This document shows, piece after piece, positions 1 to 12,255 of a stretch of 64,000 nt of DNA. Each line of letters begins with the position of its first letter. Position 1 is the stretch's first letter. A program made the position numbers and the translations under genes. Under the pieces are notes generated by a model. It was given only the letters and a program-made list of their open reading frames with translations. It did not search any database and was not told the DNA's origin. Source of the DNA: Chitinophaga pinensis (lineage in GTDB: Bacteria; Bacteroidota; Bacteroidia; Chitinophagales; Chitinophagaceae); NCBI GenBank assembly GCA_945876095.1, contig CAMCMP010000015.1, forward strand, positions 1 to 64,000. Direction: 5' to 3'.

Positions 1-320
1 CTGCATTGGAACGTTTTTTTCCTTTGTTTTCATGCAATAAGCTGTTAACATTTTTGACATTTTGTAGAATTTATGGTTAGTTAATAAGTATGAAGTAGTA
101 AACTTCAGGGTACAAGCTACTAAAAATATTGGTTTTAGCAAAAAAATAGCTAAAACGACTAAATTTTAAGAGGATTTAAAAGTGGAATGGGCGTTGAAAG
201 TCTTAATAAATGGAAAGCTTATTTAAGGCCTAATTAACTTTTTTGGTGTCAATCCTAATAGATATCAAAGGCTTCAATTAGTGGGCTTGGGATATTTTCT
301 TTGGTAATTAAATAACCACA
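1..320. other. Non-coding stretch, nothing recognised
   Basis: No supported reading frame, RNA gene or clear repeat was seen in this AT-rich stretch downstream of gyrB. It may contain the end or regulatory region of a gene outside the window. Confidence 0.4.
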
Positions 321-353
321 AAAAAATAGCCCCTTTGTCTTCAGGAGCTATTT
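321..353 (-). terminator. Probable gyrB terminator
   Basis: Read on the minus strand, AAATAGC (from 353) pairs with GCTATTT (ending at 324), and a run of T follows (plus-strand A at 321-326). It lies about 25 bases beyond the gyrB stop codon. The loop is long, so the hairpin is moderate in strength. Confidence 0.55.
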
Positions 354-376
354 ATATAAATAATATTTAATATCAA

Positions 377-2425
<2,049 letters not shown>

Positions 2426-2674
2426 TTAAGGCACTTAAAGAAGACTATCAACAGATAAGTTTCCCCAAAGATTTCCACAGCTTTTTGAGTGCTTTTTTAA
2501 AAAGCAACTATCTGCTTCCAGAGACAGAATTTTGGATGCAATTTGACGGTACTAATCTTCCCCTCCAATAGTCATTTTTTACCCTAAAAAAATAAATCTA
2601 ACCTTAAATAATTTCAAGGTTGAATAAATGACACTAAATTGACAGATTTCACAAAATGAAGCCTGATTTTAATG

Positions 2675-2682
2675 TATATTTG
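2675..2682 (+). promoter_or_regulatory. Promoter -7 element of the AraC-type regulator
   Basis: TATATTTG matches TAnnTTTG exactly and lies 15 bases before the ATG, so the transcript would have a very short leader. Confidence 0.6.
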
Positions 2683-2697
2683 TACTGAAATTTATCA

Positions 2698-3633
2698 ATG
2701 TACTCAACTACAAATCTTTTAAAAATTGACCAGCAACCTTCACTGCTTTTTAATGAGCTGGAAGTATTGCAGGAAATTGAAAGGTCGGTTCCAGGATCGG
2801 TCCACTACACTATTACCCGCTACAAAAAGCAATCAAAATTGAGTGTAGAAGATACTGGTATGTTGGTCTATCATTATGAAAAAAATAATGCTGATGCCAA
2901 CTATTTAGAATTAAGATTTTGTGTTTCTGGAAATGTTTATTGTCGCCAAAAGCAAACAGAATGTGATTCCTGCAAATTCAATGCCTCTAAGGGTTGTGTC
3001 GAAAAAGAAGAAAGTGTAGACCTACTAAGTTTTAGTTTTAAACCAGCCTACCTTACCCAATTTGTAAGAGGGAAAAAACAACTTACTATTTCTGACGAGG
3101 TGTTATCGTTTACCCATACCAGTTCATTTTCAAAAACCCTGCCCCTTTATGGTAAAATAAGAAAGGCAATTGAAGCTTTATTAAACCATACTTACTCCGA
3201 TAGCCTTGAAAATATATTCATCAATGCCCAAACACAAATACTACTGCTATACAGTATGGACTGCATGTTTGGAGATAATGAAAAAATATTTGCTTGTAAA
3301 TTTTTGGCCAATGCGGATGATCGAGAAAAAATTTCTAAGGCAAGAGAAGTTTTGCTGCAGCATATCGGCGAACCTCTTACCATCAAGGAACTTAGCAGAA
3401 AAGTGGCTATTAACGAATGTTATCTCAAAAAAGGTTTTAAAGAATTATTTGGTACCACCATCTTTGATTTTTATCAGAGCCAACGTATGGAACATGCTAA
3501 ATATTTACTCTACGATAAAGGCCTCAGTGTAACGGAAGTTTCACTAATGCTGGGTTATTCCTCTATCTCTCACTTTAGTACGGCTTTTAAAAAACATACC
3601 GGTATTAAACCATGTGAATTATTGCTTCGTTAA
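2698..3633 (+). CDS. AraC-family transcriptional regulator
   Basis: This 311-residue protein ends in an AraC/XylS double helix-turn-helix (about residues 215-311), with typical segments ISKAREVLLQHIGEPLTIKE, LSRKVAINECYLKKGFKELF and SVTEVSLMLGYSSISHFS, then FKKHTGIKP. The first 200 residues are not a recognised ligand domain. They carry a cluster of four cysteines (CRQKQTECDSCKFNASKGC, about residues 82-100) that could bind metal or sense redox state (inference). It is a single-gene unit divergent from gyrB. The effector and target genes cannot be read from the sequence. Confidence 0.85.
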   Translation: MYSTTNLLKIDQQPSLLFNELEVLQEIERSVPGSVHYTITRYKKQSKLSVEDTGMLVYHYEKNNADANYLELRFCVSGNVYCRQKQTECDSCKFNASKGCVEKEESVDLLSFSFKPAYLTQFVRGKKQLTISDEVLSFTHTSSFSKTLPLYGKIRKAIEALLNHTYSDSLENIFINAQTQILLLYSMDCMFGDNEKIFACKFLANADDREKISKAREVLLQHIGEPLTIKELSRKVAINECYLKKGFKELFGTTIFDFYQSQRMEHAKYLLYDKGLSVTEVSLMLGYSSISHFSTAFKKHTGIKPCELLLR

Positions 3634-3880
3634 TATTTCATTTAATAAGATATACCCTTATTGATTTTTTGATTTTCCTGTTTTCAAAAAATCAGAATTT
3701 ACCCCCTAAAAAAGTTTTACATCTTATTCCATTCCTTAAGGGGAAAACTATAAATTTTTTATAGATTATATAAACCCCTAAAAATTATACCTTCCAAGCC
3801 CTCAATAGTCCATTTTTTTATTCAAAACAATTTAAAGGCTAAAAGCTGCATGGGATTGTATTTCCAACAAGTCTATTACT

Positions 3881-3888
3881 TACCTTTG
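3881..3888 (+). promoter_or_regulatory. ileS promoter, -7 element
   Basis: TACCTTTG fits TAnnTTTG. A TTG at 3856-3858 is a possible -33 element at slightly long spacing. The ATG of ileS follows 33 bases after the element. Confidence 0.55.
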
Positions 3889-3920
3889 CACACATTTTAT
3901 ACTACTGACCGCAAGATTAT

Positions 3921-6900
3921 ATGAGCGCAAAATATCAAGAATACCAGCAATTAAATTTACCTGCCATCGGTAATGAGCTTTTGAATTATTGGGAGAAAAA
4001 CAATGTCTTTGAAAACAGTGTAACCTTGAGAGAAGGTAAGACTCCTTTTGTATTTTACGAAGGCCCTCCGAGTGCGAATGGCATGCCCGGCATTCACCAT
4101 GTAATTTCAAGAACTTTAAAAGATTTGGTTTGCCGCTACAAAACCATGCAAGGCTTTCAAGTAAAAAGAAAGGGCGGTTGGGATACCCATGGATTACCAG
4201 TTGAATTAGGCGTTGAAAAATTATTAGGAATTACTAAAGAGGATATTGGTAAAAAAATCACCGTCGAAGAATACAATGCCACCTGCCGTAAAGAAGTCCT
4301 AAAATTTAAAGACAAGTGGGACGATATTACCCATAAAATGGGCTATTGGGTGGATCTCAAAAATCCATATGTAACCTTTGAAAATAACTATGTTGAAACC
4401 CTTTGGTGGACTTTAAGTCAATTACACAAAAAAGGCTACTTATACGAAAGCGTAAGTATTCAACCCTATTCTCCTGCTGCTGGTACGGGACTTAGTTCGC
4501 ATGAATTAAATCAACCTGGAACCTATAAAGATGTAAAAGATACGAGTGTAGTAGCAATGTTTCGCTTACCCAATCCCTCTGAAAATGACAATTCAAAACA
4601 CCCTATAGTTGCAAAAATTTTTGATGCAATGGATTTTGCAGGAGAGGCTTTTTTTATGGCTTGGACTACTACTCCTTGGACGCTTCCGTCTAACCTCGGA
4701 TTAACCGTCGGCCCTAACATTGACTACGTTTTAATTAAAACATTTAATCCATACACTTATTTACCTATCAATGTTATTCTTGCTAAGGCACTATTGCAAA
4801 AGTACTTTAAGCCAGAAGCAGAAAATAATGACTTTGATTTATATAAAGAAGGTGATAAAGTATTGCCATGGAAAGTTCTGGCTGAATTTAAAGGAAAAGA
4901 ATTAGATGGAATTAATTACGAACAACTCCTTCCTTCTGATGCAAATACAATAGAACAAATAAAAGAAATTACCCCCGAAGCTGTTCCTTTCAAAATAATT
5001 TTAGGTGATTTTGTTACTACCGAAGATGGAACTGGAATTGTACATACTTCTCCGGCCTTTGGTGCAGACGATTACAAAGTAGGTAAAAAAAATAACCTAG
5101 GGATTCTAACATTAGTAGATAAGCAGGGTAAGTTTGTAGAGGGTACAGGTGAATTTAGTGGTCGGTTTGTAAAAAACTACAAGGATGATCCTCAATATAT
5201 AGATGTAAATATAGATATCAGTGTAAAACTTAAAAAAGAAAATCGAGCATTTAAGGTAGAAAAGTACGAGCATAGCTATCCGCATTGCTGGAGAACAGAC
5301 AAGCCCATTATTTATTATCCGCTGGATGCATGGTTTATCAAAACCACTGCTGTAAAAGACCGCATGGTGGAACTCAATAAGACAATTCAATGGAAACCTG
5401 CAGCAACTGGTACCGGTCGATTTGGTAACTGGCTCGAAAATATGGTTGACTGGAACTTGAGCAGAAGCCGTTATTGGGGTACCCCTTTACCCATTTGGCG
5501 AACCGAGGATGGATCCGAAGAAAAATGTATCGGCTCCATTGTTGAATTAAAAACAGAAATTAAAAAGGCTGCAATTGAATTAGGTGGCGATACCAATCAA
5601 GCGCATTTAGACAATTCCACCTTGGATTTACATAAACCATTTGTTGACTCTATCGTTTTAGTCAGTTCAAAAGGTTTACCAATGAAAAGAGTACCAGATT
5701 TGGTAGATGTTTGGTTCGATAGTGGTGCGATGCCTTACGCACAATGGGGATTACCAGATAGCAGTTCTAATGAATTTGGCCCATTAAGCACAGAAAATTT
5801 CTGGCAGTACCATGCTGCGTCAGCTAACTCACCATTAAAAGGCAAGGGTGCCAATGGTGCATTTCCTGCTGATTTTATTGCAGAAGGAGTTGACCAAACT
5901 AGAGGTTGGTTCTATACTTTACACGCTTTAGGTGTATTGTTGTTTGACAGTGTTGCCTACAAAACTGTTGTAAGTAATGGCCTGGTACTTGATAAAAATG
6001 GTAATAAGATGAGTAAGCGCCTCGGCAACGTGGTAGACCCTTTTGAAACCATTGATACTTTTGGAGCAGATGCTACTCGCTGGTATCTCATCACCAATGC
6101 TTCTCCATGGGATAGCTTGAAATTTGATACAGAAGGAATCAAGGAAGTTCAACGCAAATTTTTCGGTACCCTGTATAATACTTATCAATTTTTTGCCTTG
6201 TATGCAAATGTAGATGGGTTTGCATTTAAAGAATCGCTGATTCCGATAAAAGAAAGACCTGAAATTGATCAGTGGATTCTTTCTTCTTTGAATTCATTGA
6301 TAAAAAATGTACAGCAAAATTTGGATGATTATGAGCCCACACAAGCTGGAAGATCTATAGAAGATTTTGTAGATACCCATTTGAGCAACTGGTATGTTAG
6401 ATTATGTCGCCGGAGATTCTGGAAAGGTGAATACGAACAGGATAAAATTTCAGCCTACCAAACTTTATATGAATGTCTGGAAACTTTGACTAGACTAATG
6501 GCTCCCATTGCTCCTTTCTTTGCAGATTGGCTTTTCTTAAATTTAAATAAAGTTTCGAATCGCTTCTCAAATGAATCGGTTCATCATACCGATTTTCCAA
6601 CCATCAATGAAGGGGCAATTGATGCAGATTTGGAAAAAAGAATGCAATTAGCACAAGACACTTGTTCACTAATACTCTCACTACGTAAAAAAGTAAATAT
6701 AAAAGTTCGCCAGCCTCTTCAAAAAGTACTGATCCCTGCAATGGATTCAGAAATGGCTGAAAGGATAAAAAAAGTATCTGCTATTATAAAAGCTGAAACC
6801 AACATTAAAGAAGTCGAAATTTTAGGTGCCGAAAATGATTTTATCCAGAAAAAAGCGAAAGCCAATTTCAAAACCCTAGGTAAAAAGTTGGGGCCAAAAA

Positions 6901-7385
6901 TGAAATGGGCAGCAGATGAGATTATTAAATTTAATAATATTACCATCGACAAGGTACTAGAGGGAGATTATTTATTGAATCCTGATCATTTACTTACCAA
7001 TGAGGAACCAATTTTAATTAATTGTGAAGATTTAGAGGTCAGTACAGATGAAATTAAGGGATATGAGTTAGCGAGTAAGGGGTCTTTGACCGTTGCCCTT
7101 GACATTTCTATCACTGAAGAGCTAAAAAAGGAAGGGGATGCAAGAGAATTTATTAATAAAATTCAAAATATCAGAAAAGAAAGCGGATTTGAACTTACAG
7201 ATAGGATAAATGTGGCTGTTTTGGAAAATGCAGGGGTTCAACTTTCATTAATTCAATATAAAGATTATATTTGCGCGGAAATCCTGGCAGATTCGCTTGC
7301 TTTTTATCCCGTTTTAAACGAGGTTGTCGAAATCGAAGTGAATGATGCCATCTTAAAAGTGAACGTACTTAAAAATTCAAATTAG
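3921..7385 (+). CDS. ileS: Isoleucyl-tRNA synthetase
   Basis: This class I aminoacyl-tRNA synthetase charges tRNA-Ile and edits misacylated valine. The HIGH-type motif is GIHH at residues 57-60 and the KMSKR loop is at residues 696-700. The CP1 editing domain lies between them (WTTTPWTLPSN and GTGIVHTSPAFGADD) and a C-terminal anticodon-binding region follows. At 1154 residues it is the long, eukaryote-like IleRS type usual in Bacteroidota. The next gene starts one base after the stop, suggesting co-transcription with translational coupling. Confidence 0.96.
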   Translation: MSAKYQEYQQLNLPAIGNELLNYWEKNNVFENSVTLREGKTPFVFYEGPPSANGMPGIHHVISRTLKDLVCRYKTMQGFQVKRKGGWDTHGLPVELGVEKLLGITKEDIGKKITVEEYNATCRKEVLKFKDKWDDITHKMGYWVDLKNPYVTFENNYVETLWWTLSQLHKKGYLYESVSIQPYSPAAGTGLSSHELNQPGTYKDVKDTSVVAMFRLPNPSENDNSKHPIVAKIFDAMDFAGEAFFMAWTTTPWTLPSNLGLTVGPNIDYVLIKTFNPYTYLPINVILAKALLQKYFKPEAENNDFDLYKEGDKVLPWKVLAEFKGKELDGINYEQLLPSDANTIEQIKEITPEAVPFKIILGDFVTTEDGTGIVHTSPAFGADDYKVGKKNNLGILTLVDKQGKFVEGTGEFSGRFVKNYKDDPQYIDVNIDISVKLKKENRAFKVEKYEHSYPHCWRTDKPIIYYPLDAWFIKTTAVKDRMVELNKTIQWKPAATGTGRFGNWLENMVDWNLSRSRYWGTPLPIWRTEDGSEEKCIGSIVELKTEIKKAAIELGGDTNQAHLDNSTLDLHKPFVDSIVLVSSKGLPMKRVPDLVDVWFDSGAMPYAQWGLPDSSSNEFGPLSTENFWQYHAASANSPLKGKGANGAFPADFIAEGVDQTRGWFYTLHALGVLLFDSVAYKTVVSNGLVLDKNGNKMSKRLGNVVDPFETIDTFGADATRWYLITNASPWDSLKFDTEGIKEVQRKFFGTLYNTYQFFALYANVDGFAFKESLIPIKERPEIDQWILSSLNSLIKNVQQNLDDYEPTQAGRSIEDFVDTHLSNWYVRLCRRRFWKGEYEQDKISAYQTLYECLETLTRLMAPIAPFFADWLFLNLNKVSNRFSNESVHHTDFPTINEGAIDADLEKRMQLAQDTCSLILSLRKKVNIKVRQPLQKVLIPAMDSEMAERIKKVSAIIKAETNIKEVEILGAENDFIQKKAKANFKTLGKKLGPKMKWAADEIIKFNNITIDKVLEGDYLLNPDHLLTNEEPILINCEDLEVSTDEIKGYELASKGSLTVALDISITEELKKEGDAREFINKIQNIRKESGFELTDRINVAVLENAGVQLSLIQYKDYICAEILADSLAFYPVLNEVVEIEVNDAILKVNVLKNSN

Positions 7386-7386
7386 T

Positions 7387-8406
7387 ATGGCAACAAAAAA
7401 GCAGCCGTCAAAAGCAGTAAAATCAAAAGGAAAATCGATAGCAAAAAAACCCGCTAAACCCGCTAAACCCGTGAAATCTGCCCCTAAAAAGGTGGTTAAA
7501 CCAGCGCCTGCTAAAAAAACAGCTCCCAAAAAGGTAGTTGCTAAAAAACCTGCACCTAAGAAAATAATTGCTAAGCCTGTAGCTAAAAAGCCAGCAGCTA
7601 AACCAATTGCTAAAAAAGCGCCCGCAAAAGTGGCTCAAAAAAAGCCAGTAGCTAAAGTTGCGACCAAAAAAACAGTAAAACCAATAGCAAAACCAATAGC
7701 AAAAAGAGCCCCATCAAAAGCTGCTCCCGCTAAAAAAGCTCCAATACCTGCAAAAAAACCGATTATTAAAAAAACTCAATCGGTGAAAAGTACTCCTACA
7801 AAAGCTGCTATTCCAGCTCCAGTAAAAAAAGTTGAAACAAAAGTTCCAGTTAAACCACCCATTATTAAGGTGGTTACTGTAAAATCTGTACCCGAAGTAA
7901 AGGCAAAAGATATAAAAGTGCCTGCAGCTAAACCAGTGTCGATTCCAAAAATTTCTACTAAAACGGTTAGAAAATACCAACCAGAGTTTACTAAATCTGT
8001 ATTGGATAAAGCGCAAAGAGATCCCGGAGCTCCTTCACAACGCTACAGTGATGGTGAATTGAATGAATTCAGAGAATTAATCCAGCGCAAATTAGAGGCG
8101 GCTAAAAAAGAATTGTCTTATTTACACGGTCTTATTACCCGCAAAGATGAACTTGGCGGAGATGAAGGTGATAACCGATATATGACAATGGAAGATGGTA
8201 GCCTTAGTATGGAAAGAGAACAATTAAGCCAAATGGCTAGTCGCCAGGTTACGTTTATTGATCACCTCGAAAAGGCAATCATGCGCATTGAAAATAAAAC
8301 ATATGGCATTTGCCGTGTTACTGGTAAACTCATCGATAAAGCAAGGTTAAGGGCTGTACCTCATGCCACTCTTAGCATTGAAGCTAAAATGAGTTCTAAT
8401 AAATAA
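7387..8406 (+). CDS. DksA/TraR-like protein with long Lys/Ala/Pro-rich N-terminus
   Basis: Residues 1-190 are a low-complexity, histone-H1-like tail built of repeated KKPA/KPVAKK units. Residues about 205-339 form a DksA/TraR-type domain: a coiled-coil region (LNEFRELIQRKLEAAKKEL), then GDNRYMTMEDGS and a C-terminal segment YGICRVTGKLIDKARLRAVP. Only one cysteine remains where the classical DksA zinc finger has four, so zinc binding is unlikely. It follows ileS with a one-base gap. The domain suggests an RNA-polymerase-binding regulator, and the basic tail suggests DNA or RNA binding (inference). Confidence 0.8.
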   Translation: MATKKQPSKAVKSKGKSIAKKPAKPAKPVKSAPKKVVKPAPAKKTAPKKVVAKKPAPKKIIAKPVAKKPAAKPIAKKAPAKVAQKKPVAKVATKKTVKPIAKPIAKRAPSKAAPAKKAPIPAKKPIIKKTQSVKSTPTKAAIPAPVKKVETKVPVKPPIIKVVTVKSVPEVKAKDIKVPAAKPVSIPKISTKTVRKYQPEFTKSVLDKAQRDPGAPSQRYSDGELNEFRELIQRKLEAAKKELSYLHGLITRKDELGGDEGDNRYMTMEDGSLSMEREQLSQMASRQVTFIDHLEKAIMRIENKTYGICRVTGKLIDKARLRAVPHATLSIEAKMSSNK

Positions 8407-8447
8407 ATTATCCTTTCAAATTGCATTCATTACATTTAGTAATACCT

Positions 8448-8474
8448 AAAGAGAACTTAAAGTTCTCTTTTTTT
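8448..8474 (+). terminator. Rho-independent terminator after ileS-dksA-like operon
   Basis: AAAGAGAAC (8448-8456) pairs with GTTCTCTTT (8462-8470) around a five-base loop, followed by further T to 8474. It lies 42 bases after the stop codon. Confidence 0.8.
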
Positions 8475-8727
8475 ATACCCCTACTTCATTATTTAACAGC
8501 TTATATTAGCAAGTAGACCATCAAAAAGCTATAAATGCCTATTCAATATAGCTTTTGATCAAAATGAATCGATAAAGAACTAAAAGATAATCAGTCAAAT
8601 TAATAACAACCTTGCAAGTCGTCTTACTTTTTAGTAAAATCAATTTTATTATATAGTCCTGAAATTTCATTTGGAATAGAGTGCTTTTACTTTTTTGCCT
8701 TGATGCAAAAAAGTAACAAAAAAAATC

Positions 8728-8882
8728 AAGCCTGCGAATAAAAAGGCTGAAATTTTAAATATCAGCCTAAAATCAAGGAACTCGCCAGAAGAGTAAATTA
8801 AATTAAAGAGAATACCGGCTCAGACAGCCTTGATTTTTTAACGTCTGATATTTAAAATTTCTAGCACTTTTTATTCAAGGGC
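8728..8882. repeat. Long imperfect inverted repeat in the 8407-9103 gap
   Basis: Arms at about 8728-8780 and 8828-8882 are reverse complements over roughly 50 bases with a few changes. Shared blocks are GAATAAAAAG, AATTTTAAATATCAG and AATCAAGG. The spacer is about 47 bases. Just before the left arm, 8693-8730 reads as a palindromic-looking run (ttgccttgatgcaaaaaag). It resembles non-coding repeat units common between genes in Bacteroidota genomes (from memory, not searched). The rest of the 697-base gap holds a terminator and a promoter but no supported gene. Confidence 0.65.
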
Positions 8883-9076
8883 GTCAAAAAATATTACGTC
8901 ATTTAGCCTGAGCCTTTTTTAGAGGGTCAACTATCTAAACAAATAATTCTCCCTAATTAACTTCAGTCCAAATATTGAGCAGCTGTCAAAAATTTCATCC
9001 GAAAAATACTACCCTATATAAAAATAGGGTAGGTAAATTCTTATCCTCTTTTAAAGCTCCCCTTCTCCTAAAAACT

Positions 9077-9084
9077 TACATTTG
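9077..9084 (+). promoter_or_regulatory. Promoter -7 element of the GNAT-like gene
   Basis: TACATTTG matches TAnnTTTG, 20 bases before the ATG at 9104. No convincing -33 TTG was found. Confidence 0.5.
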
Positions 9085-9103
9085 CCATCAACATACCTGA
9101 TAT

Positions 9104-10270
9104 ATGCAGCTAATTCCAGTTAAAGACGATTCAACCGCTCAACAATTTTTACAAGTAGCAGTGGAATTATACAAGAACGACCCTAAATGGATTCGTCCCC
9201 TTGACAGGGATATCAAAGAGGTTTTTGATGCTAAAAAAAATAAGGCTTTCAGATTTGGGGAAGTTGAACGCTGGATATTGAAAGACGATCAGGGAAAGCT
9301 CATAGGACGGATTGCAGCATTCATCAACCAAAAATATAAAAATAAAGGCGATGAGGTTCCAGTAGGGGGAATAGGATTTTTTGAGTCCATCAACAACCAG
9401 CAGGCAGCCGACTTATTGCTAGATAATGCCAAGCACTGGCTCATTCAAAAGGGTATGGAAGCAATGGATGGGCCAATTAATTTTGGAGAACGTGATAAAT
9501 GGTGGGGACTAGTTACTGAAGGTTTTGATGAACCCTTGTACGGAATGAATTACAATCCACCTTATTATAAGGATCTATTTGAAAGCTATGGTTTCAAAGC
9601 TTTTTTTCACCAGATTTGCTTTGGACTTCATCCAAAGGCACCATTGCAAAAAAAGATTCACGAACGCCATGCTATATTCGATATCAATCCTGACTTTAGC
9701 TCCAAACACATTAAAAAAGATCAATTCGAATCATTTGCTTCTGATTTTGCAACTGTATATAACAAAGCTTGGGCAGGTCATGGAGGTTTAAAACAAATGG
9801 CCAAAGAACAGGTACTTCTATTGTTTAAAAAAATGAAGCCAGTAATGGATGAAAACCTAATTTGGTTTGCCTATGAAAAAAATGAACCGATCGCAATGTT
9901 TGTAAATATTCCAGACTTAAATCAATGGTTTAAATATTTAAATGGGAAATTTGACTTACTGCATAAACTAAAGTTTTTATGGATTAAAAAATTTAAGCCT
10001 AACAAAAAATTTAGTGGGATCGTTTTTGGTGTTGTACCAGAATGGCAGGGCAAGGGTATTGATTCTTATATTATTGGCGAGGCTGCAAAAGTCATCCAGC
10101 ATTCGAGTGCACCCTACACGCAATATGAAATGCAATGGATTGGAGATTTTAATCCTAAAATGATTAATGTAGCGGAAGGGCTAGGCGAAACTTTTCGTAG
10201 TAGAAACCTTACTACTTATAGGTATTTATTCGACCGGACAAAAGAATTTAAACGACATCCGATGCTTTAA
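9104..10270 (+). CDS. GNAT-like N-acetyltransferase of unknown substrate
   Basis: This 388-residue cytoplasmic protein resembles a Bacteroidota family with an acetyltransferase fold. The C-terminal part has IVFGVVPEWQGKGIDSYIIG (about residues 306-325), which fits the acetyl-CoA-binding motif Q/RxxGxG/A. The N-terminal half (FLQVAVELYKNDPKWIRPLD, and GPINFGERDKWWGLVTEGFD at about 128-147) is typical of this family rather than of small GNATs. It is a stand-alone gene with its own promoter. No substrate can be assigned. Confidence 0.7.
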   Translation: MQLIPVKDDSTAQQFLQVAVELYKNDPKWIRPLDRDIKEVFDAKKNKAFRFGEVERWILKDDQGKLIGRIAAFINQKYKNKGDEVPVGGIGFFESINNQQAADLLLDNAKHWLIQKGMEAMDGPINFGERDKWWGLVTEGFDEPLYGMNYNPPYYKDLFESYGFKAFFHQICFGLHPKAPLQKKIHERHAIFDINPDFSSKHIKKDQFESFASDFATVYNKAWAGHGGLKQMAKEQVLLLFKKMKPVMDENLIWFAYEKNEPIAMFVNIPDLNQWFKYLNGKFDLLHKLKFLWIKKFKPNKKFSGIVFGVVPEWQGKGIDSYIIGEAAKVIQHSSAPYTQYEMQWIGDFNPKMINVAEGLGETFRSRNLTTYRYLFDRTKEFKRHPML

Positions 10271-10440
10271 TATCTAATTAGATTTAAAATTACTGTCACA
10301 AATCAGACCTTGTAAATTTTTTATATCAAATAAAGATATCTAATGAGTAGACAGCTTTTTATTAAAAAGAGGGAAGGGTTTATTAACTTGCATCAATAAT
10401 AAATAGTTAAAATAAGTCTGCCTTCGGGCAATTTTACCAT

Positions 10441-12255
10441 ATGGACAAATTCATTGTTTCAGCAAGAAAATATCGACCACAAATTTTTTCAACAGTAGTT
10501 GGGCAATCTCATATTACCACCACACTTAAAAATGCCATTAAAAATAATCAGCTTGCACATGCTTTTTTATTTTGTGGTCCAAGAGGTGTTGGCAAAACCA
10601 CTTGTGCAAGAATTTTAGCAAAGACTATTAACTGTGAAACTCGCACAAAAGATGGTGAAGCATGTAATAGTTGCAACAGTTGTGTTTCATTTGATGCCGG
10701 AACTTCTTTAAATATTCATGAACTAGATGCAGCAAGCAATAATTCGGTAGATGATATTAGGAGCTTAGTAGAACAAGTTCGTTTTGCACCACAGGCGGGT
10801 AAATACAAAGTATATATTGTGGACGAGGTTCATATGCTTAGCTCCTCTGCATTCAATGCTTTCTTAAAAACGCTGGAGGAGCCTCCACCCTATGCAATTT
10901 TCATTTTAGCTACCACCGAAAAGCATAAAATTTTACCTACAATTTTAAGTCGTTGTCAGATATTTGATTTTAAACGCATCACCAATAATGACACCGTTGA
11001 ACATTTACAAGAGATCTGCGAAAAAGAATCGATTACAGCAGAGAAAACAGCCCTTCATGTAATTGCTCAAAAAAGTGAAGGATGCATGAGAGATTCTCTG
11101 AGTATCTTAGATAAAATAGTCAGTTTTACCAATGGTGCGGTTACTTATAAAAATACCTTAGAACATCTAAATATTTTAGATGAAGATTATTATTTTCAGC
11201 TTTTGGATTTTGTGGAGCAGCAAGATTTAAGTAGTGCACTCCTCATGTTTGATGAAATTAATAGAAAAGGATTTGAAGGTGATCTAGTATTAAATGGTTT
11301 TGCAGAATTTTTACGAAACTTATTGGTAAGTCGTGATCCGAAAGTGGCAATGCTTTTAGAAGTAGCAGAAGATTTTAAACAAAAATATCTTCAAATTGCA
11401 CAAAAAATTTCACCTGCTTTTACAGTTAGTGCATTAAATATTTTAAATGAAGCAGAAATAAATTACAAACAAGCACGCAATAAAAGATTACATGTAGAAT
11501 TGACGATCATTAAATTAAGCTACCTCCAGCAAGCATTGGAATTGATAAATACCGAAGGAGTGGTAAGTAAAAAAAAACTGATTGAAGGTTCTAAAACAGT
11601 AGCTTTTAGAGCATTACCTATTGTTTCTAGCGCTGTTTCTAATCAAAACTCATCGGTAACCGAAAAGCAAAAACCTAAACAGATTGCAGAAGCAAAACTA
11701 ATCATTGAAGCTCCAAAGGAAATAAAAAAAGTACTTCCGCAAGAACCGATAACTGCAAAGGATAGTAATTCTGAACAGCTAGCATCCAACTCCTCAGAAA
11801 CTAAATCATCTCTAGGCTCCTTACTAAGCATTCGTAATAAAATTACTAAGAAAAATAAAGAAGGCGATACAGAAACTAAGCCATTAACTAAAGAAGAACT
11901 TCAATCTTGTTGGAGTTTATTTATTGAAAAGCTTAGGACAAATAATAATTATTCAGCTGTTACTAATTTTAGGGCGGCAGAATTAAAAGTAATTGACATA
12001 AATACTATAGAAATAATTACCCAAGGAGAAATTCACAAAGCTTTTATAGAAGTTGAAAGGGCTGAATTAGTAACGCATATTCAGGATTATTTCAATAATA
12101 GATTATTGGTTTACCAAGTCGCAGTTATTGAAAAAGAAGAGCCAGTTGGAAATGGAGAAATTGTTTTAAACAGGAAACAACAATACCTGAAAATCATTGA
12201 AGAATACCCTTTAGTAAAAGAACTAAAAGAAAGATTGAGATTAGAATTGGAATAA
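10441..12255 (+). CDS. dnaX: DNA polymerase III subunit gamma/tau
   Basis: DnaX is the AAA+ clamp-loader subunit that loads the sliding clamp and organises the replisome. It has Walker A GPRGVGKT (residues 46-53), a zinc module with C65, C75, C78 and C81, Walker B VDEVHMLS, and the sensor region ILATTEKHKILPTILSRCQ. After about residue 370 the sequence becomes Ser/Lys/Glu-rich and less conserved, the usual tau-like tail. The total of 604 residues is normal. The surrounding genes are unrelated housekeeping genes. Confidence 0.94.
   Translation: MDKFIVSARKYRPQIFSTVVGQSHITTTLKNAIKNNQLAHAFLFCGPRGVGKTTCARILAKTINCETRTKDGEACNSCNSCVSFDAGTSLNIHELDAASNNSVDDIRSLVEQVRFAPQAGKYKVYIVDEVHMLSSSAFNAFLKTLEEPPPYAIFILATTEKHKILPTILSRCQIFDFKRITNNDTVEHLQEICEKESITAEKTALHVIAQKSEGCMRDSLSILDKIVSFTNGAVTYKNTLEHLNILDEDYYFQLLDFVEQQDLSSALLMFDEINRKGFEGDLVLNGFAEFLRNLLVSRDPKVAMLLEVAEDFKQKYLQIAQKISPAFTVSALNILNEAEINYKQARNKRLHVELTIIKLSYLQQALELINTEGVVSKKKLIEGSKTVAFRALPIVSSAVSNQNSSVTEKQKPKQIAEAKLIIEAPKEIKKVLPQEPITAKDSNSEQLASNSSETKSSLGSLLSIRNKITKKNKEGDTETKPLTKEELQSCWSLFIEKLRTNNNYSAVTNFRAAELKVIDINTIEIITQGEIHKAFIEVERAELVTHIQDYFNNRLLVYQVAVIEKEEPVGNGEIVLNRKQQYLKIIEEYPLVKELKERLRLELE

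Noticed and set aside
2440..2490. DnaA-box-like words (for example TTTCCACAG) near gyrB
   Set aside because: The words miss the consensus by one or more bases, are few, and no dnaA or dnaN is nearby, so an origin cannot be supported.
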